NCBI RefSeq assembly: GCF_002866825.1
Contig: NZ_PKUS01000001.1
Span: forward strand, 186,001 to 250,000
Length of the DNA: 64,000 bases
Reading direction: 5' to 3'
Source: Pseudohalioglobus lutimaris
Lineage (GTDB): Bacteria > Pseudomonadota > Gammaproteobacteria > Pseudomonadales > Halieaceae
Shown: in pieces, positions 54,130 to 63,999 of the stretch
How the letters are laid out: each line of letters starts with the position of its first letter
Numbering within the stretch: position 1 is the stretch's first letter
Notes under the pieces: generated by a model
What the model was told of the DNA's origin: nothing
Seen by the model: only the letters and a program-made list of their open reading frames with translations
Databases searched by the model: none
Program-made: the position numbers and the translations under genes

Positions 54130-54816
54130 TTACTTGCTACGCACGATCTGGTAGTTGCGAGTCAAGTACTTCACCGGCGCCGCTATACCACTGGCGATAT
54201 GCACCAGCCGCGTGAAGGGAAAGACCACAAACAGAGTCACACCAAGAAATACGTGCAACTTGTAAATGATGTTAACGCTCGCAATATACTCCGCCGCTGC
54301 CGCAGGTTGCAGGGTGACAATGGACTGAGCCCAGTTAGCTAACATAACCATCACCGAGCCATCCATATGACCAGCAGACACGCCGATTGATATCAGACCG
54401 AGAATCAACTGGGCATAAAGCAGAACGAGCACCAACAAGTCCGACGGATTACTGCTTTTGCGAATTCGCGGATCAGTAAATCGACGCTTCAGTAGAATGG
54501 TTAAGCCAATAAAGGCCAGCATGCCAAAGAAGCCACCGGAAACCATCGCCAGCAGCTGCTTCTGCGGCGTAGAAATCGCGTAGTGATAGAGCCACTCCGG
54601 GGTGAGCAGGCCAAAAAAGTGGCCGAAGATAATAAACAAGACTCCAATATGGAACAGGTTACTACCCAGCCGCATTCCCTTGTCGTTGAGCAATTGGCTG
54701 GACCCGGTTTTCCACGTGTACTGCTCTCGGTCGTAACGGGCCCAGGAGCCTACGATCATAATCGTGACTGCAATATATGGATAGACGCCAAAAAGCAGAT
54801 AGTTCAGAGTTTTCAT
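54130..54816 (-). CDS. narI: NarI, respiratory nitrate reductase gamma subunit
   Basis: The 228-residue protein has five membrane helices with paired histidines for two b-type haems (first helices LLFGVYPYIAVTIMIVGSWARY and LFHIGVLFIIFGHFFG; last IYKLHVFLGVTLFVVFPFTRLVHIASG). It takes electrons from quinol and passes them to NarH. It is 10 bp downstream of narJ. Confidence 0.96.
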   Translation of the reverse strand: MKTLNYLLFGVYPYIAVTIMIVGSWARYDREQYTWKTGSSQLLNDKGMRLGSNLFHIGVLFIIFGHFFGLLTPEWLYHYAISTPQKQLLAMVSGGFFGMLAFIGLTILLKRRFTDPRIRKSSNPSDLLVLVLLYAQLILGLISIGVSAGHMDGSVMVMLANWAQSIVTLQPAAAAEYIASVNIIYKLHVFLGVTLFVVFPFTRLVHIASGIAAPVKYLTRNYQIVRSK

Positions 54817-54826
54817 GGCTGGGCCC

Positions 54827-55555
54827 TCATGAGTTCAGACTAACCGGTGCCACATTCGCATCGACAAAGTGTACCGGCGTGGTTTGTTGGTTTTCGTTTG
54901 CAACAGCCTGGGGGCGTGCCGAGGGGCATTCCGCCGCTGCGTCGTCCATACCGAAAGTAACCGCTTCCTCCTCCCATATCTTATCCAGTGCCTCGAGACT
55001 GTCATCTCGTTCCTCACCAGCTGCATGCTTGAGGAACTCATCTACGGTGATGTCAGCCTGACACAGCTCCAGAATGGCGCGAAACAGCAAACAGTATTCA
55101 CTACCACGGTCCTCCAGCCTTGCCCCGATAAGGGCAAGAATATGGGCCACATCGAGCAAGCCGTCTTCTGCTTCCTGGCGCGGTCGATGCGAGAGATACT
55201 CCAGATACATCGGTATGTAATCCGGCAACTCACGTGCATTGATCTCGAAGCCATGGCTGCGGTAAAGATCCATTAGATCTACCATCGCCTGCCCGCGGTC
55301 CCGCGACTCACCGTGAACATGCTCAAACAACAACAGCGAGGTCGCCTGGCCACGGTCAAACAGGCCACCGTAAGTCTCCTGTAACTCCATCAGTTCGGCA
55401 TTTTCGTAAGCAGACAGCCAGAGGCAGATCCTGGCTTTCAGCTTGAATCCCAGTATCGTATTGTCCAGCAGAATCTCCTTGAGCTCCGCCGCGTGAGCAT
55501 GCACTTCTGCCGTCGGGTAATCGAGCAGTCTTGCAATTGCTTTAAGTTCGATCAT
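54827..55555 (-). CDS. narJ: NarJ, nitrate reductase assembly chaperone
   Basis: The 242-residue protein starts at ATG 55555 within the narH stop (ATGA). It has the NarJ/TorD helical pattern (IARLLDYPTAEVHAHAAEL to YGGLFDRGQATSLLLFEHVHGESRDRGQAMVDL). It guides the molybdenum cofactor into NarG. It ends with a variable acidic tail, longer than some homologues. Confidence 0.95.
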   Translation of the reverse strand: MIELKAIARLLDYPTAEVHAHAAELKEILLDNTILGFKLKARICLWLSAYENAELMELQETYGGLFDRGQATSLLLFEHVHGESRDRGQAMVDLMDLYRSHGFEINARELPDYIPMYLEYLSHRPRQEAEDGLLDVAHILALIGARLEDRGSEYCLLFRAILELCQADITVDEFLKHAAGEERDDSLEALDKIWEEEAVTFGMDDAAAECPSARPQAVANENQQTTPVHFVDANVAPVSLNS

Positions 55556-57099
55556 GGCTTCCACTCCTCAACCTGCACGGTATCAATAATGTCGCGCCGA
55601 TTTGTACGCTTGGCACCGAACATGTTTACCTCGTTGTTACCATCCGAGCAGCCATTGCCAAAACTGAAACCACAACCGCCGCGTTCCGCAAAGGCATCAG
55701 ACATGGCTTCCTCTCGATGGGCGGTAGGGATTACATAGCGATCCTCGTAGTTGGCGATAGCCAGGTAGCGATACATTTCCTTTACCTGACTCTCACTCAG
55801 GCCTACGTTTTCCAGCACCTGCAGATCAGTAACGCCATCTACCGTTTCGGCACGTTTGTATGCACGCATCGCCAGAAGGCGTTTGAGTGCCAGCTTTACC
55901 GGTTCCTCATCGCCTGCGGTAAGCAGGTTGGCAAGATACTTGAGTGGAATACGCAGGCTATCCACATCTGGGATAACACCGTCGTTCCCTATATGGCCAG
56001 CATCCGCCGCCTGCTGTATCGGTGAGAGCGAAGGCACGTACCAGACCATCGGCAGTGTGCGGTATTCGGGGTGCAACGGCAGCGCGAGTTGCCAGTCCAC
56101 GGCTAGCTTGTATACCGGTGACTGCTGCGCTGCCTCGATAACAGAGTCATCGATACCGTCACGACGAGCCTGGGCAATCACCTCCGGGTCATTCGGATCG
56201 AGGAAAATTTCCAGTTGCTTCTTGTACAGATCCTGTTCGGATTCAGTAGAGGCGACTTCCTGTATTTTATCAGCATCGTAGAGGAGGACACCCAGGTAGC
56301 GAATGCGCCCTACGCAGGTCTCTGAGCATACGGTTGGCTGGCCAGACTCAATACGCGGATAACAGAAAATGCACTTCTCGGACTTACCGGACTTCCAGTT
56401 GTAGTAAATCTTTTTGTATGGGCAGCCGGACACGCACATGCGCCAGCCACGGCACTTATCCTGGTCGATCAGTACAATGCCGTCTTCCTCTCGTTTGTAG
56501 ATCGCTCCCGAAGGGCAGCTCGCCGCACACGTGGGGTTCAGGCAGTGCTCGCAAAGACGCGGCAGATACATCATAAAGGTGTTTTCGTACTCACCATAAA
56601 TTTCCTTCTGCACCTGCTCAAAGTTGACATCACGAGAGCGCTTGGAGAACTCGGAACCGAGGATCTCTTCCCAGTTGGGGCCTGCCTCGATTTTCTCCAT
56701 GCGCTCGCCGGTGATCAAAGACCGGGGTCGCGCAGTGGGCTGGTGCTTCACTTGTGGAGCCGTGTGCAAGTGCTGGTAGTCAAAATCGAAAGGCTCGTAG
56801 TACTCATCAATCTGCGGCAGATCCGGGTTGTTGAATAGCTTTGCCAGCACTTTGAGCTTGCCGCCTATACGCGGTTCGATCTTGCCAGATTTCTTTCGAA
56901 CCCAGCCTCCGTTCCATTTTTCCTGGTTCTCCCACTCATTGGGGAACCCCACGCCTGGCTTGGTCTCAACATTGTTGAACCAGGCGTATTCCACCCCTTC
57001 ACGAGAAGTCCAAACGTTCTTGCAGGTAATGGAACAGGTATGGCAGCCAATACATTTGTCGAGGTTTAACACCATGCCGACTTGTGAGCGAATTTTCAT
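55552..57099 (-). CDS. narH: NarH, nitrate reductase beta subunit
   Basis: The 515-residue protein carries four iron-sulfur clusters. Cysteine groups are CIGCHTCSITCKN, CEHCLNPTCAASCPSG, CRGWRMCVSGCP (Trp in place of one Cys gives a 3Fe-4S cluster) and CIFCYPRIESGQPTVCSETC. It relays electrons from NarI to NarG. It overlaps narJ and starts 13 bp after narG. Confidence 0.98.
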   Translation of the reverse strand: MKIRSQVGMVLNLDKCIGCHTCSITCKNVWTSREGVEYAWFNNVETKPGVGFPNEWENQEKWNGGWVRKKSGKIEPRIGGKLKVLAKLFNNPDLPQIDEYYEPFDFDYQHLHTAPQVKHQPTARPRSLITGERMEKIEAGPNWEEILGSEFSKRSRDVNFEQVQKEIYGEYENTFMMYLPRLCEHCLNPTCAASCPSGAIYKREEDGIVLIDQDKCRGWRMCVSGCPYKKIYYNWKSGKSEKCIFCYPRIESGQPTVCSETCVGRIRYLGVLLYDADKIQEVASTESEQDLYKKQLEIFLDPNDPEVIAQARRDGIDDSVIEAAQQSPVYKLAVDWQLALPLHPEYRTLPMVWYVPSLSPIQQAADAGHIGNDGVIPDVDSLRIPLKYLANLLTAGDEEPVKLALKRLLAMRAYKRAETVDGVTDLQVLENVGLSESQVKEMYRYLAIANYEDRYVIPTAHREEAMSDAFAERGGCGFSFGNGCSDGNNEVNMFGAKRTNRRDIIDTVQVEEWKP

Positions 57100-57111
57100 A
57101 GCGGCGACTCC

Positions 57112-60100
57112 TTAAATATTTTGCGGTAAAGGTTGGGGCAGATCGTCAGTATCAGAACCGTCCAACCAGTCAACCTTGCTCATCTTACGCACTACCACGA
57201 ACTCATCGCGGTTACAGCCGACTGTTCCGTAATAGTTGAACCCATAACTCTGCTGGGCGTACCCGCCAATCATGTGGGTGGGCTTCATTACCGTACGGGT
57301 CACCGAGTTGTGGTGGCCACCTCGAGTTCCTGTGGTTTCCGAACCCGGTACGTTCACTATGCGCTCCTGGGCGTGGTACATCATGACCATGCCCTGTTTA
57401 ACCCGCTGGCTGACCACTGCCCGGCAAGTGATGGCGCCGTTGGAGTTGAATACTTCCACCCAGTCATTGTCCTCGATGTTCGCATCTTTGGCGTCGATCT
57501 CGCTCAGCCAGATAATGGGACCACCGCGGGACAACGTCAGCATCAGCAGGTTGTCGGAATAGGTGCTGTGAATACCCCACTTCTGGTGCGGCGTAATCCA
57601 GTTGAGCACTATCTCTTTCTCACCATTGCTGCGTTTACCCTTCACCTGATCGATAGTGTTGGTATTGATGGGCGGACGATAAGACACGAACTGCTCACCG
57701 AAAGCCTGCATCCAGGGGTGGTCCTGATAAAACTGCTGTCGCCCGGTAATCGTGCGCCAGGGAATCAGCTCATGCACATTGGTATAGCCGGCGTTGTAGC
57801 TGACATGCTCATCTTCAAGTCCGGACCACGTAGGCGAAGAAATAATCTTGCGCGGCTGTGCCTGGATATCACGGAAGCGTATTTTCTCGTCGTGCTTGGG
57901 CTCGGCCAGATGCTTGTGATCCCGGCCGGTGAACTGCTCCAGGGCCTCCCAGGCCTTGACCGATACGTTACCATTGGTTTCCGGTGCCAGGGTCAGCACC
58001 ACCTCGGCTGCATCGATCGCGGTATTGATAGCAGGCTGCCCCTTGCTGACGCCCTCCTCATCGACGGTGTAGTTGAGCTGGCGCAGCAGGTCCACCTCTT
58101 CATCCGTGTTCCAGCTGATGCCTTTGCCGCCATTACCCAACTTCTCCAACAGCGGGCCCACCGAGGTGAACTTCTTATAAAGATTGGGATAGTCGCGCTC
58201 TACCACCACCATATTAGGAGCGGTTTTACCGGGAATCAGCTCACACTCACCTTTCTTCCAGTCCTGCACATCGAAGGGCTGGGCGAGTTCTCCGGGGGTG
58301 TCATGAAGTGTAGGTACGGTGACGATGTCCTGCTCTACACCCAGGTTTCCTTCGAGAGCTGATATCTCGGAGAATTTCTTCGCCAGTCCTTTGTAGATGT
58401 CCCAGTCCGAACGAGCTTCCCAGGCCGGGTCCGTCGCTTTGGACAGCGGGTGGATGAAGGGGTGCATATCAGAGGTATTAAGGTCGTCTTTTTCGTACCA
58501 GGTGGCTGTCGGCAGCACGATGTCTGAGTAAACACAGGTGGACGACATGCGAAAGTCCAGCGTGGTTACAAGATCCAGCTTGCCTTCGTATCCCTTGGAC
58601 TCAAAATCGATTTCTTCTGGAATCAAACCACCGCTGATGCCATTGTCATCGTTCATCACGCCGTTATTGGTGCCCAACAGGTACTTGAGCATGTATTCAT
58701 GGCCCTTCCCTGATGAACCCAGCAGGTTAGACCGCCAGATAAACAGGTTGCGCGGGAAGTTTGACGGGTTATCCGGCTGCTCCGCGGCAAAACGAATACC
58801 ACCGTCTTTCAGCTTTTCTACCAGGTAGTCTTTCGGCTCCATGCCCGCAGCCTGCGCATCCTTTGTCACCTGCAGCGGATTGCAATTGAGCTGCGGGGCA
58901 CTGGGCAACCAGCCCATGCGCTCGGCGCGCACGTTGTAATCGAGCATGTGTTCAGGCATGTCGCCCTTGTCGGCTATGGGTGAGAGCACGTCGTGAATGC
59001 TCACTTTCTCATGGCGCCATTGAGAGGAGTGGTTATAGAAGAACGAGGTCGAGTTCATCTGCCGCGGTGGGCGGTTCCAGTCCAGGCCGAAGGCCAGTGG
59101 CAACCAACCGGTCTGCGGACGCAATTTTTCCTGACCGACATAGTGAGCCCAACCGCCGCCCGTCTGGCCAACGCAGCCACACATCATCAACATATTGATC
59201 AGGCCACGGTAGTTCATGTCCATGTGATACCAGTGGTTCATTGCCGCGCCAACAATGATCATGGAACGACCGCGGGTGCGGTTAGCATTGTCGGCAAACT
59301 CGCGTGCGACCTGAATAACCTTCTCCCGTGATACGCCTGTAATCTTTTCCTGCCACGCAGGCGTGTAGGCAATATCCTGATCATAGTCACTGGCCACGTC
59401 TTCACCGCCCAGCCCACGATCGATGCCGTAGTTGGCCATCATCAAGTCGTATACAGTGGCGACTTTCGCTGTGGAGCCATCGGCCAGCGTGATTTCTTTT
59501 GCGGGAACATTCCGAAATAGAATTTCCTCCTGATCACAGGCGTTCCAGAAATCATTGGATTTGTCAGCGGCAAAGTGCGGGAAAGCCACAGGGGCCACCA
59601 GGTCTGTAGCACCAACCTGCGACAGTTGCAGCTTGATCTCGGCACCGGTTACGCCGTCCTTTTGCTCTATGTTCCACTTACCCTGCTGTCCCCAGCGATA
59701 ACCAATAGCACCAGTGGGCGATACCAGTTCGCCGCTTATCTCGTCCCGGGCAATGGTTTTCCACTCGGGGTTATTGTCGCCCCCGGGTTCACCGCCAAGA
59801 TCAGAAGCACGCAGGAAACGGGTTGCCTTCACGCCTTTATCAAAGTCTTCCAGTAGCACCAGCATGGGGCTATCGGTATAGCGACGTACATAGTCAGTAA
59901 AGTACTCGCTGGGGTTTTCCAGATGAAACTCTTTAAGAATCACATGACCAAAAGCCATACCCAATGCAGCATCGGTCCCCTGTTTGGGGTTCAACCACAT
60001 GTCAGTTAACTTGGCGACCTCCGAGTAGTCGGGAGTAATGGACACCGTCTTGGCCCCTTTGTAACGCACCTCAGTGAAGAAATGCGCGTCAGGAGTCCGG

Positions 60101-60882
60101 GTCTGAGGCACATTGGAGCCCCAGGCGATAATGTAATTGGAGTTGTACCAGTCAGCTGATTCCGGAACATCCGTCTGCTCACCCCAGGTCATGGGAGACG
60201 CCGGGGGCAGGTCGCAGTACCAGTCATAGAAGCTCATGCACACGCCGCCCATCAGCGACAGGTAACGGGAGCCTGCGGCATAGGAGACCATGGACATGGC
60301 GGGAATGGGTGAAAAGCCAACAACGCGGTCAGGCCCGTGCGTCTTGGTGGTATAGACATTCGCGGAGGCAATAATTTCGTTCACCTCGTCCCAGGAGGAG
60401 CGGACGAATCCACCCAGCCCGCGAGCGCTCTTGTAGGAACGGGCCTTTTCCTCGTCCTCCACAATGGAGCCCCAGGCCTCTACTGGATTGCTATAACGGG
60501 CACGTGCCTCGCGCCACAACTTCAACAACGGCTTTCGCACCTTGGGATATTTTACCCGGTTGGCGCTGTAGATATACCAGGAGTAGCTGGCCCCACGCGG
60601 GCAACCTCGTGGTTCATGATTGGGCAGGTCAGGACGGGTGCGTGGGTAATCGGTCTGCTGCGTTTCCCAGGTAATCAGCCCGTTCTTCACATAAATTTTC
60701 CAACTGCAGGAACCGGTACAGTTCACGCCGTGCGTTGAGCGCACAATCTTGTCGTGCTGCCAGCGCTGCCGGTAACTGTCCTCCCATTCACGGTTCTCGC
60801 TGCGGGTCTCGCCATGACCATCGGCGAATTCACCGGTCTTGGTTTTTTTGAAAAACTGTAGGCGATCCAGAAAATGACTCAT
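57112..60882 (-). CDS. narG: NarG, nitrate reductase alpha subunit
   Basis: The 1256-residue molybdoenzyme reduces nitrate to nitrite in the cytoplasm. The FS0 cluster ligands are His51, Cys55, Cys59 and Cys94, in the pattern HxxxCxxxC seen in membrane NarG. The molybdenum aspartate lies in the SADWYNSNYIIAWGSN region. It is full length, and without a Tat signal, as expected for the cytosolic type. It is followed directly by narH. Confidence 0.98.
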   Translation of the reverse strand: MSHFLDRLQFFKKTKTGEFADGHGETRSENREWEDSYRQRWQHDKIVRSTHGVNCTGSCSWKIYVKNGLITWETQQTDYPRTRPDLPNHEPRGCPRGASYSWYIYSANRVKYPKVRKPLLKLWREARARYSNPVEAWGSIVEDEEKARSYKSARGLGGFVRSSWDEVNEIIASANVYTTKTHGPDRVVGFSPIPAMSMVSYAAGSRYLSLMGGVCMSFYDWYCDLPPASPMTWGEQTDVPESADWYNSNYIIAWGSNVPQTRTPDAHFFTEVRYKGAKTVSITPDYSEVAKLTDMWLNPKQGTDAALGMAFGHVILKEFHLENPSEYFTDYVRRYTDSPMLVLLEDFDKGVKATRFLRASDLGGEPGGDNNPEWKTIARDEISGELVSPTGAIGYRWGQQGKWNIEQKDGVTGAEIKLQLSQVGATDLVAPVAFPHFAADKSNDFWNACDQEEILFRNVPAKEITLADGSTAKVATVYDLMMANYGIDRGLGGEDVASDYDQDIAYTPAWQEKITGVSREKVIQVAREFADNANRTRGRSMIIVGAAMNHWYHMDMNYRGLINMLMMCGCVGQTGGGWAHYVGQEKLRPQTGWLPLAFGLDWNRPPRQMNSTSFFYNHSSQWRHEKVSIHDVLSPIADKGDMPEHMLDYNVRAERMGWLPSAPQLNCNPLQVTKDAQAAGMEPKDYLVEKLKDGGIRFAAEQPDNPSNFPRNLFIWRSNLLGSSGKGHEYMLKYLLGTNNGVMNDDNGISGGLIPEEIDFESKGYEGKLDLVTTLDFRMSSTCVYSDIVLPTATWYEKDDLNTSDMHPFIHPLSKATDPAWEARSDWDIYKGLAKKFSEISALEGNLGVEQDIVTVPTLHDTPGELAQPFDVQDWKKGECELIPGKTAPNMVVVERDYPNLYKKFTSVGPLLEKLGNGGKGISWNTDEEVDLLRQLNYTVDEEGVSKGQPAINTAIDAAEVVLTLAPETNGNVSVKAWEALEQFTGRDHKHLAEPKHDEKIRFRDIQAQPRKIISSPTWSGLEDEHVSYNAGYTNVHELIPWRTITGRQQFYQDHPWMQAFGEQFVSYRPPINTNTIDQVKGKRSNGEKEIVLNWITPHQKWGIHSTYSDNLLMLTLSRGGPIIWLSEIDAKDANIEDNDWVEVFNSNGAITCRAVVSQRVKQGMVMMYHAQERIVNVPGSETTGTRGGHHNSVTRTVMKPTHMIGGYAQQSYGFNYYGTVGCNRDEFVVVRKMSKVDWLDGSDTDDLPQPLPQNI

Positions 60883-60963
60883 GATTTTCTCTCTCTTTCA
60901 ATTGACTGGCCGGATACGCCTCCGACCAGAGTGTTTTTCCTGATGTGCCGGTTCGTTCAGGCA

Positions 60964-62634
60964 CTATGGATTATAAAAATGTTTCTCATCTTCCAGCTCA
61001 AACTCCTCACCACATTTCGGGCACTGAACATCAGTGGACTTACCTTTGCGCAGGTAGTACCACCAGTTGATGCCAATACACACGGCATAGAATGCCGCAA
61101 ACCCATACAGCGCCACCTCAGGGGTAGTTGCCTTGATCTGCTCGCCAATCACCTTGGGGATATAGAAGGCACCATAGGCGGCCACCGCGGAAGTCCAGCC
61201 CAGTACCGGTCCCGCCTGCTCTCTGCTGAAAATTACCGAGATAGTGCGGAAAGTAGACCCATTGCCTATGCCTGTGGCGGCGAACAGCAACAGGAAGAGC
61301 AGGAAGAAGGGGACAAAGAACTCTTCCGGCGTCGCCGACTGGTAGGCAGCCTTCATATAATAGGCAACGCCTACGGCACTGAGCGTCATCACTACGGAAC
61401 AGACTTGCGTTACCAGCGCACCGCCCACTTTGTCAGCGATCCAGCCGCCAACAGGCCGTATTAGCGCGCCGATAAAGGGCCCCATCCAGGCGAACATGAG
61501 TGCACTGGGCCCATTGGCGTTGGCGGTGTTGTGGGTCATGACACCATCGACCATCAAGTGCTGGTAACCAAAGATCACCTTGATGGAGAGCGGGAAAGCT
61601 GCCGAGAACCCGATGAACGAGCCGAACGTCATAGTGTAGATAACGCTCATTACCCAGGTGTGGTGATTGTTAAAGATCTTGTACTGTCGCGTAAGACTGG
61701 TGCCGATGGAACCCGGCAGCATCTTCAACCAGAATACGGTGGAACCGATCACCAGTACCATCACGATTTCTTTGGAGATGTTCCACCCAGAACCATTGGC
61801 GCTCTCGGGCAACATCAACCACAAACCAACGGCAGCCGTCACCAGGCCGATGAGCAGCATCCCTGAAATGATACCGAAACTGACAACAGGGCTGGGTATG
61901 TCGGGGGAGACTTCTGGCGTGCGAATATTGTTCAGACCGAACCAGCCAAGGAAAGCTAATGGGACCAGGAACAACAGCCAGATCCAGCCTGCATTCTGAA
62001 TCCAGGTTTCACTACCCGCAGGAATTTTGCCGATCAGCGTGCCGGACGTATTCTGCAAGATCATGGAGTCGCCGCCAAGCGCACCAAACAAGCCAAAAGT
62101 CATCGCCAGTGGCACCAGGATCTGCATGGTAGTCACACCGAAATTACCCAGTCCTGCATTCAGGCCCAGCGCCAGGCCCTGCATACGCCTGGGGAAGAAG
62201 AAGTTGATATTTGACATCGAAGAAGCGAAGTTTCCGCCACCGAATCCAGACAACAGCGCCAGTAACTGGAACACCCACAGCGGCGTGCTCTGGTCGCTGA
62301 GCGCGATACCCGCCCCAACAGCCGGGACCATAAGCAGCGCAGTGGTGAAAAACAGGGTGTTACGCCCGCCACACAAGCGAATAAAGAAGCTGCTGGGAAT
62401 GCGCAGCGTGGCGCCTGTCAAGCCGGCGATCGCCATCAGCGTGAACAGTTCAGATTTGGCAAATGGAAACCCCAAGTTGAGCATCTGTACGGTAATCACC
62501 CCCCAGTACAGCCAGACTGCGAAGCCACACAGCAGGCTGGGGATGGATATCCACAGGTTTCGATAAGCGACCTTTTTGCCCTGGCTCTCCCAGAACTGGT
62601 CGTCTTCGACGTTCCACTCTTTGATATCAGACAT
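60964..62634 (-). CDS. narK: Nitrate/nitrite transporter, NarK2-like MFS protein
   Basis: The 556-residue protein has 12 membrane helices with the NarK signatures GFGGGNFASSMSNINFFFPRR and GIGNGSTFRTI. These glycine-rich nitrate signatures suggest nitrate/nitrite antiport. It has a short Cys-containing tail (CPKCGEEFELEDE) not usual for NarK. It lies 27 bp after narK1 and 81 bp before narG. Confidence 0.93.
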   Translation of the reverse strand: MSDIKEWNVEDDQFWESQGKKVAYRNLWISIPSLLCGFAVWLYWGVITVQMLNLGFPFAKSELFTLMAIAGLTGATLRIPSSFFIRLCGGRNTLFFTTALLMVPAVGAGIALSDQSTPLWVFQLLALLSGFGGGNFASSMSNINFFFPRRMQGLALGLNAGLGNFGVTTMQILVPLAMTFGLFGALGGDSMILQNTSGTLIGKIPAGSETWIQNAGWIWLLFLVPLAFLGWFGLNNIRTPEVSPDIPSPVVSFGIISGMLLIGLVTAAVGLWLMLPESANGSGWNISKEIVMVLVIGSTVFWLKMLPGSIGTSLTRQYKIFNNHHTWVMSVIYTMTFGSFIGFSAAFPLSIKVIFGYQHLMVDGVMTHNTANANGPSALMFAWMGPFIGALIRPVGGWIADKVGGALVTQVCSVVMTLSAVGVAYYMKAAYQSATPEEFFVPFFLLFLLLFAATGIGNGSTFRTISVIFSREQAGPVLGWTSAVAAYGAFYIPKVIGEQIKATTPEVALYGFAAFYAVCIGINWWYYLRKGKSTDVQCPKCGEEFELEDEKHFYNP

Positions 62635-62661
62635 AGTCTTTCCTCAATTTTCCTTTAATCG

Positions 62662-63933
62662 CTAAAGGGATAAAAATTCATCGGCCTGTGCCTGCGCATA
62701 GCGCTGGCGAAACTCGTCCCGCTTGATGGCGAAATGCATCAGGATCATGCACCCGGCCAGCCCGCCATAAAGCAGCATGAAGCAAGATGTGCGGATGCCC
62801 GTAAGGTCATTCGCCAGGCCAAACAGGAGAAGCAGCGCAAGGCCTCCCATTGCGCCAATCATGCCCACGGCGCCTCCCACGGCACCCATGTGCCCGGGAA
62901 AGTAGTCGTAGATAATTCGGTAAATGCTGGCCTTGCCAAATCCCATGGCCACGCCCATTACAAAAATCAGCGCGGTGAACAGCCACATGGGGGTGGTAAT
63001 GTTCAGCGAGAGTTCACGATCAATGCCATGAATGGTCATGGTAGTCGGCGGATAGGACAGGAAAAACAGGCAAACCAGGCACACCCAGAACACCATCCAG
63101 TTGATGGTACGGGCCCCGAAGTGGTCGGCAAACCAGCCACCGAGGGCGCGGACCAGCGCGGCTGGCAGAGTAAACAACAGGGTAGCGAACGACGCGGTCT
63201 TAAGATCCAGCCCATACTGCTCCACATAAAACTGTGGCAGCCATAGGGTCAGCGCCAGAAACCCACCGAACACAAAAAAGTAATAGAGGCCAAAACGCCA
63301 TACTCTCAGCTTTGCCAGAGGGGCCAATTCCTCGCGCAGTGGCCTTTCGATTTTCGCCTGGGACTGGTGCACCGGGTCTTCGCTGCTTACCAGGAAAAAG
63401 ACTACAGCAACGGACAGCAGTACGGCCCCATAGACTACCGGAACGTAGTCACTGCCAAACTGGAGGACCGCTAGCGGCGCAACGAGGTTGGTGATTGCTG
63501 CACCCGCATCGCCCGCACCGAATATGCCCATCGCTGTACCCTGACGCCGCTTGTCGTGCCAGGAGGAAACAAAGCTGATACCGGCCGAGAATGTTGCACC
63601 CGCGAGACCAATCACAACTCCAAACAAAAGGTAATGCCAGTAGAGGCTGGCAAGGGGGTAAAACAGAAGGGCCAGGCCCACAATTGCCATTTCGATGAAC
63701 ATCACACGGCGACCGCCGTAAATATCCGCCAGGATCCCTGATGGCAGGCGCGCCAGGGCACCGCTGAATATCGGTGCAACCAGCAGCAGGGCGAACTGTG
63801 TGTAGTTAAGTTGCAGCTGTTCCCGAATTTCCACTCCGAGAATGGAAAACAGAGTCCACGCAGCGAACGCCGCCGCGAAGGCCACGGCGCTGGAAGTCAG
63901 GGAGATCCGCTGTTGTTGTCTTCTGGTTGTCAT
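62662..63933 (-). CDS. Nitrate transporter, NarK1-like MFS protein
   Basis: I start at ATG 63933 (MTTRRQQQ), giving 423 residues. It has 12 helices and NarK-type glycine motifs (GLAGATFSAGISFVSSWHDKRRQGTAMGIFGAGDAG). NarK1-type proteins import nitrate with protons, while NarK2-type proteins exchange nitrate for nitrite; the pair here covers both modes. It is the first gene of the nar operon. Confidence 0.93.
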   Translation of the reverse strand: MTTRRQQQRISLTSSAVAFAAAFAAWTLFSILGVEIREQLQLNYTQFALLLVAPIFSGALARLPSGILADIYGGRRVMFIEMAIVGLALLFYPLASLYWHYLLFGVVIGLAGATFSAGISFVSSWHDKRRQGTAMGIFGAGDAGAAITNLVAPLAVLQFGSDYVPVVYGAVLLSVAVVFFLVSSEDPVHQSQAKIERPLREELAPLAKLRVWRFGLYYFFVFGGFLALTLWLPQFYVEQYGLDLKTASFATLLFTLPAALVRALGGWFADHFGARTINWMVFWVCLVCLFFLSYPPTTMTIHGIDRELSLNITTPMWLFTALIFVMGVAMGFGKASIYRIIYDYFPGHMGAVGGAVGMIGAMGGLALLLLFGLANDLTGIRTSCFMLLYGGLAGCMILMHFAIKRDEFRQRYAQAQADEFLSL

Positions 63934-63985
63934 AGTCAATTTCAATCCGTCGCCGCATAAACTAGTATCTTCCCAACATCGCGGG

Positions 63986-63999
63986 TTGATCTGGATCAA
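63986..63999 (-). promoter_or_regulatory. Perfect FNR/ANR box upstream of the nar operon
   Basis: TTGAT-N4-ATCAA (63986-63990 and 63995-63999) matches the FNR consensus exactly. It lies 53-66 nt before the narK1 start. On the minus strand TAGTTT (63959-63964) follows 21 nt after the box, as in class II FNR promoters. Oxygen-regulated nitrate respiration is the expected outcome. Confidence 0.9.

Noticed and set aside
57133-58362. A 409-codon open frame antisense to narG
   Set aside because: Opposite a well-conserved enzyme gene and lacking any family character.
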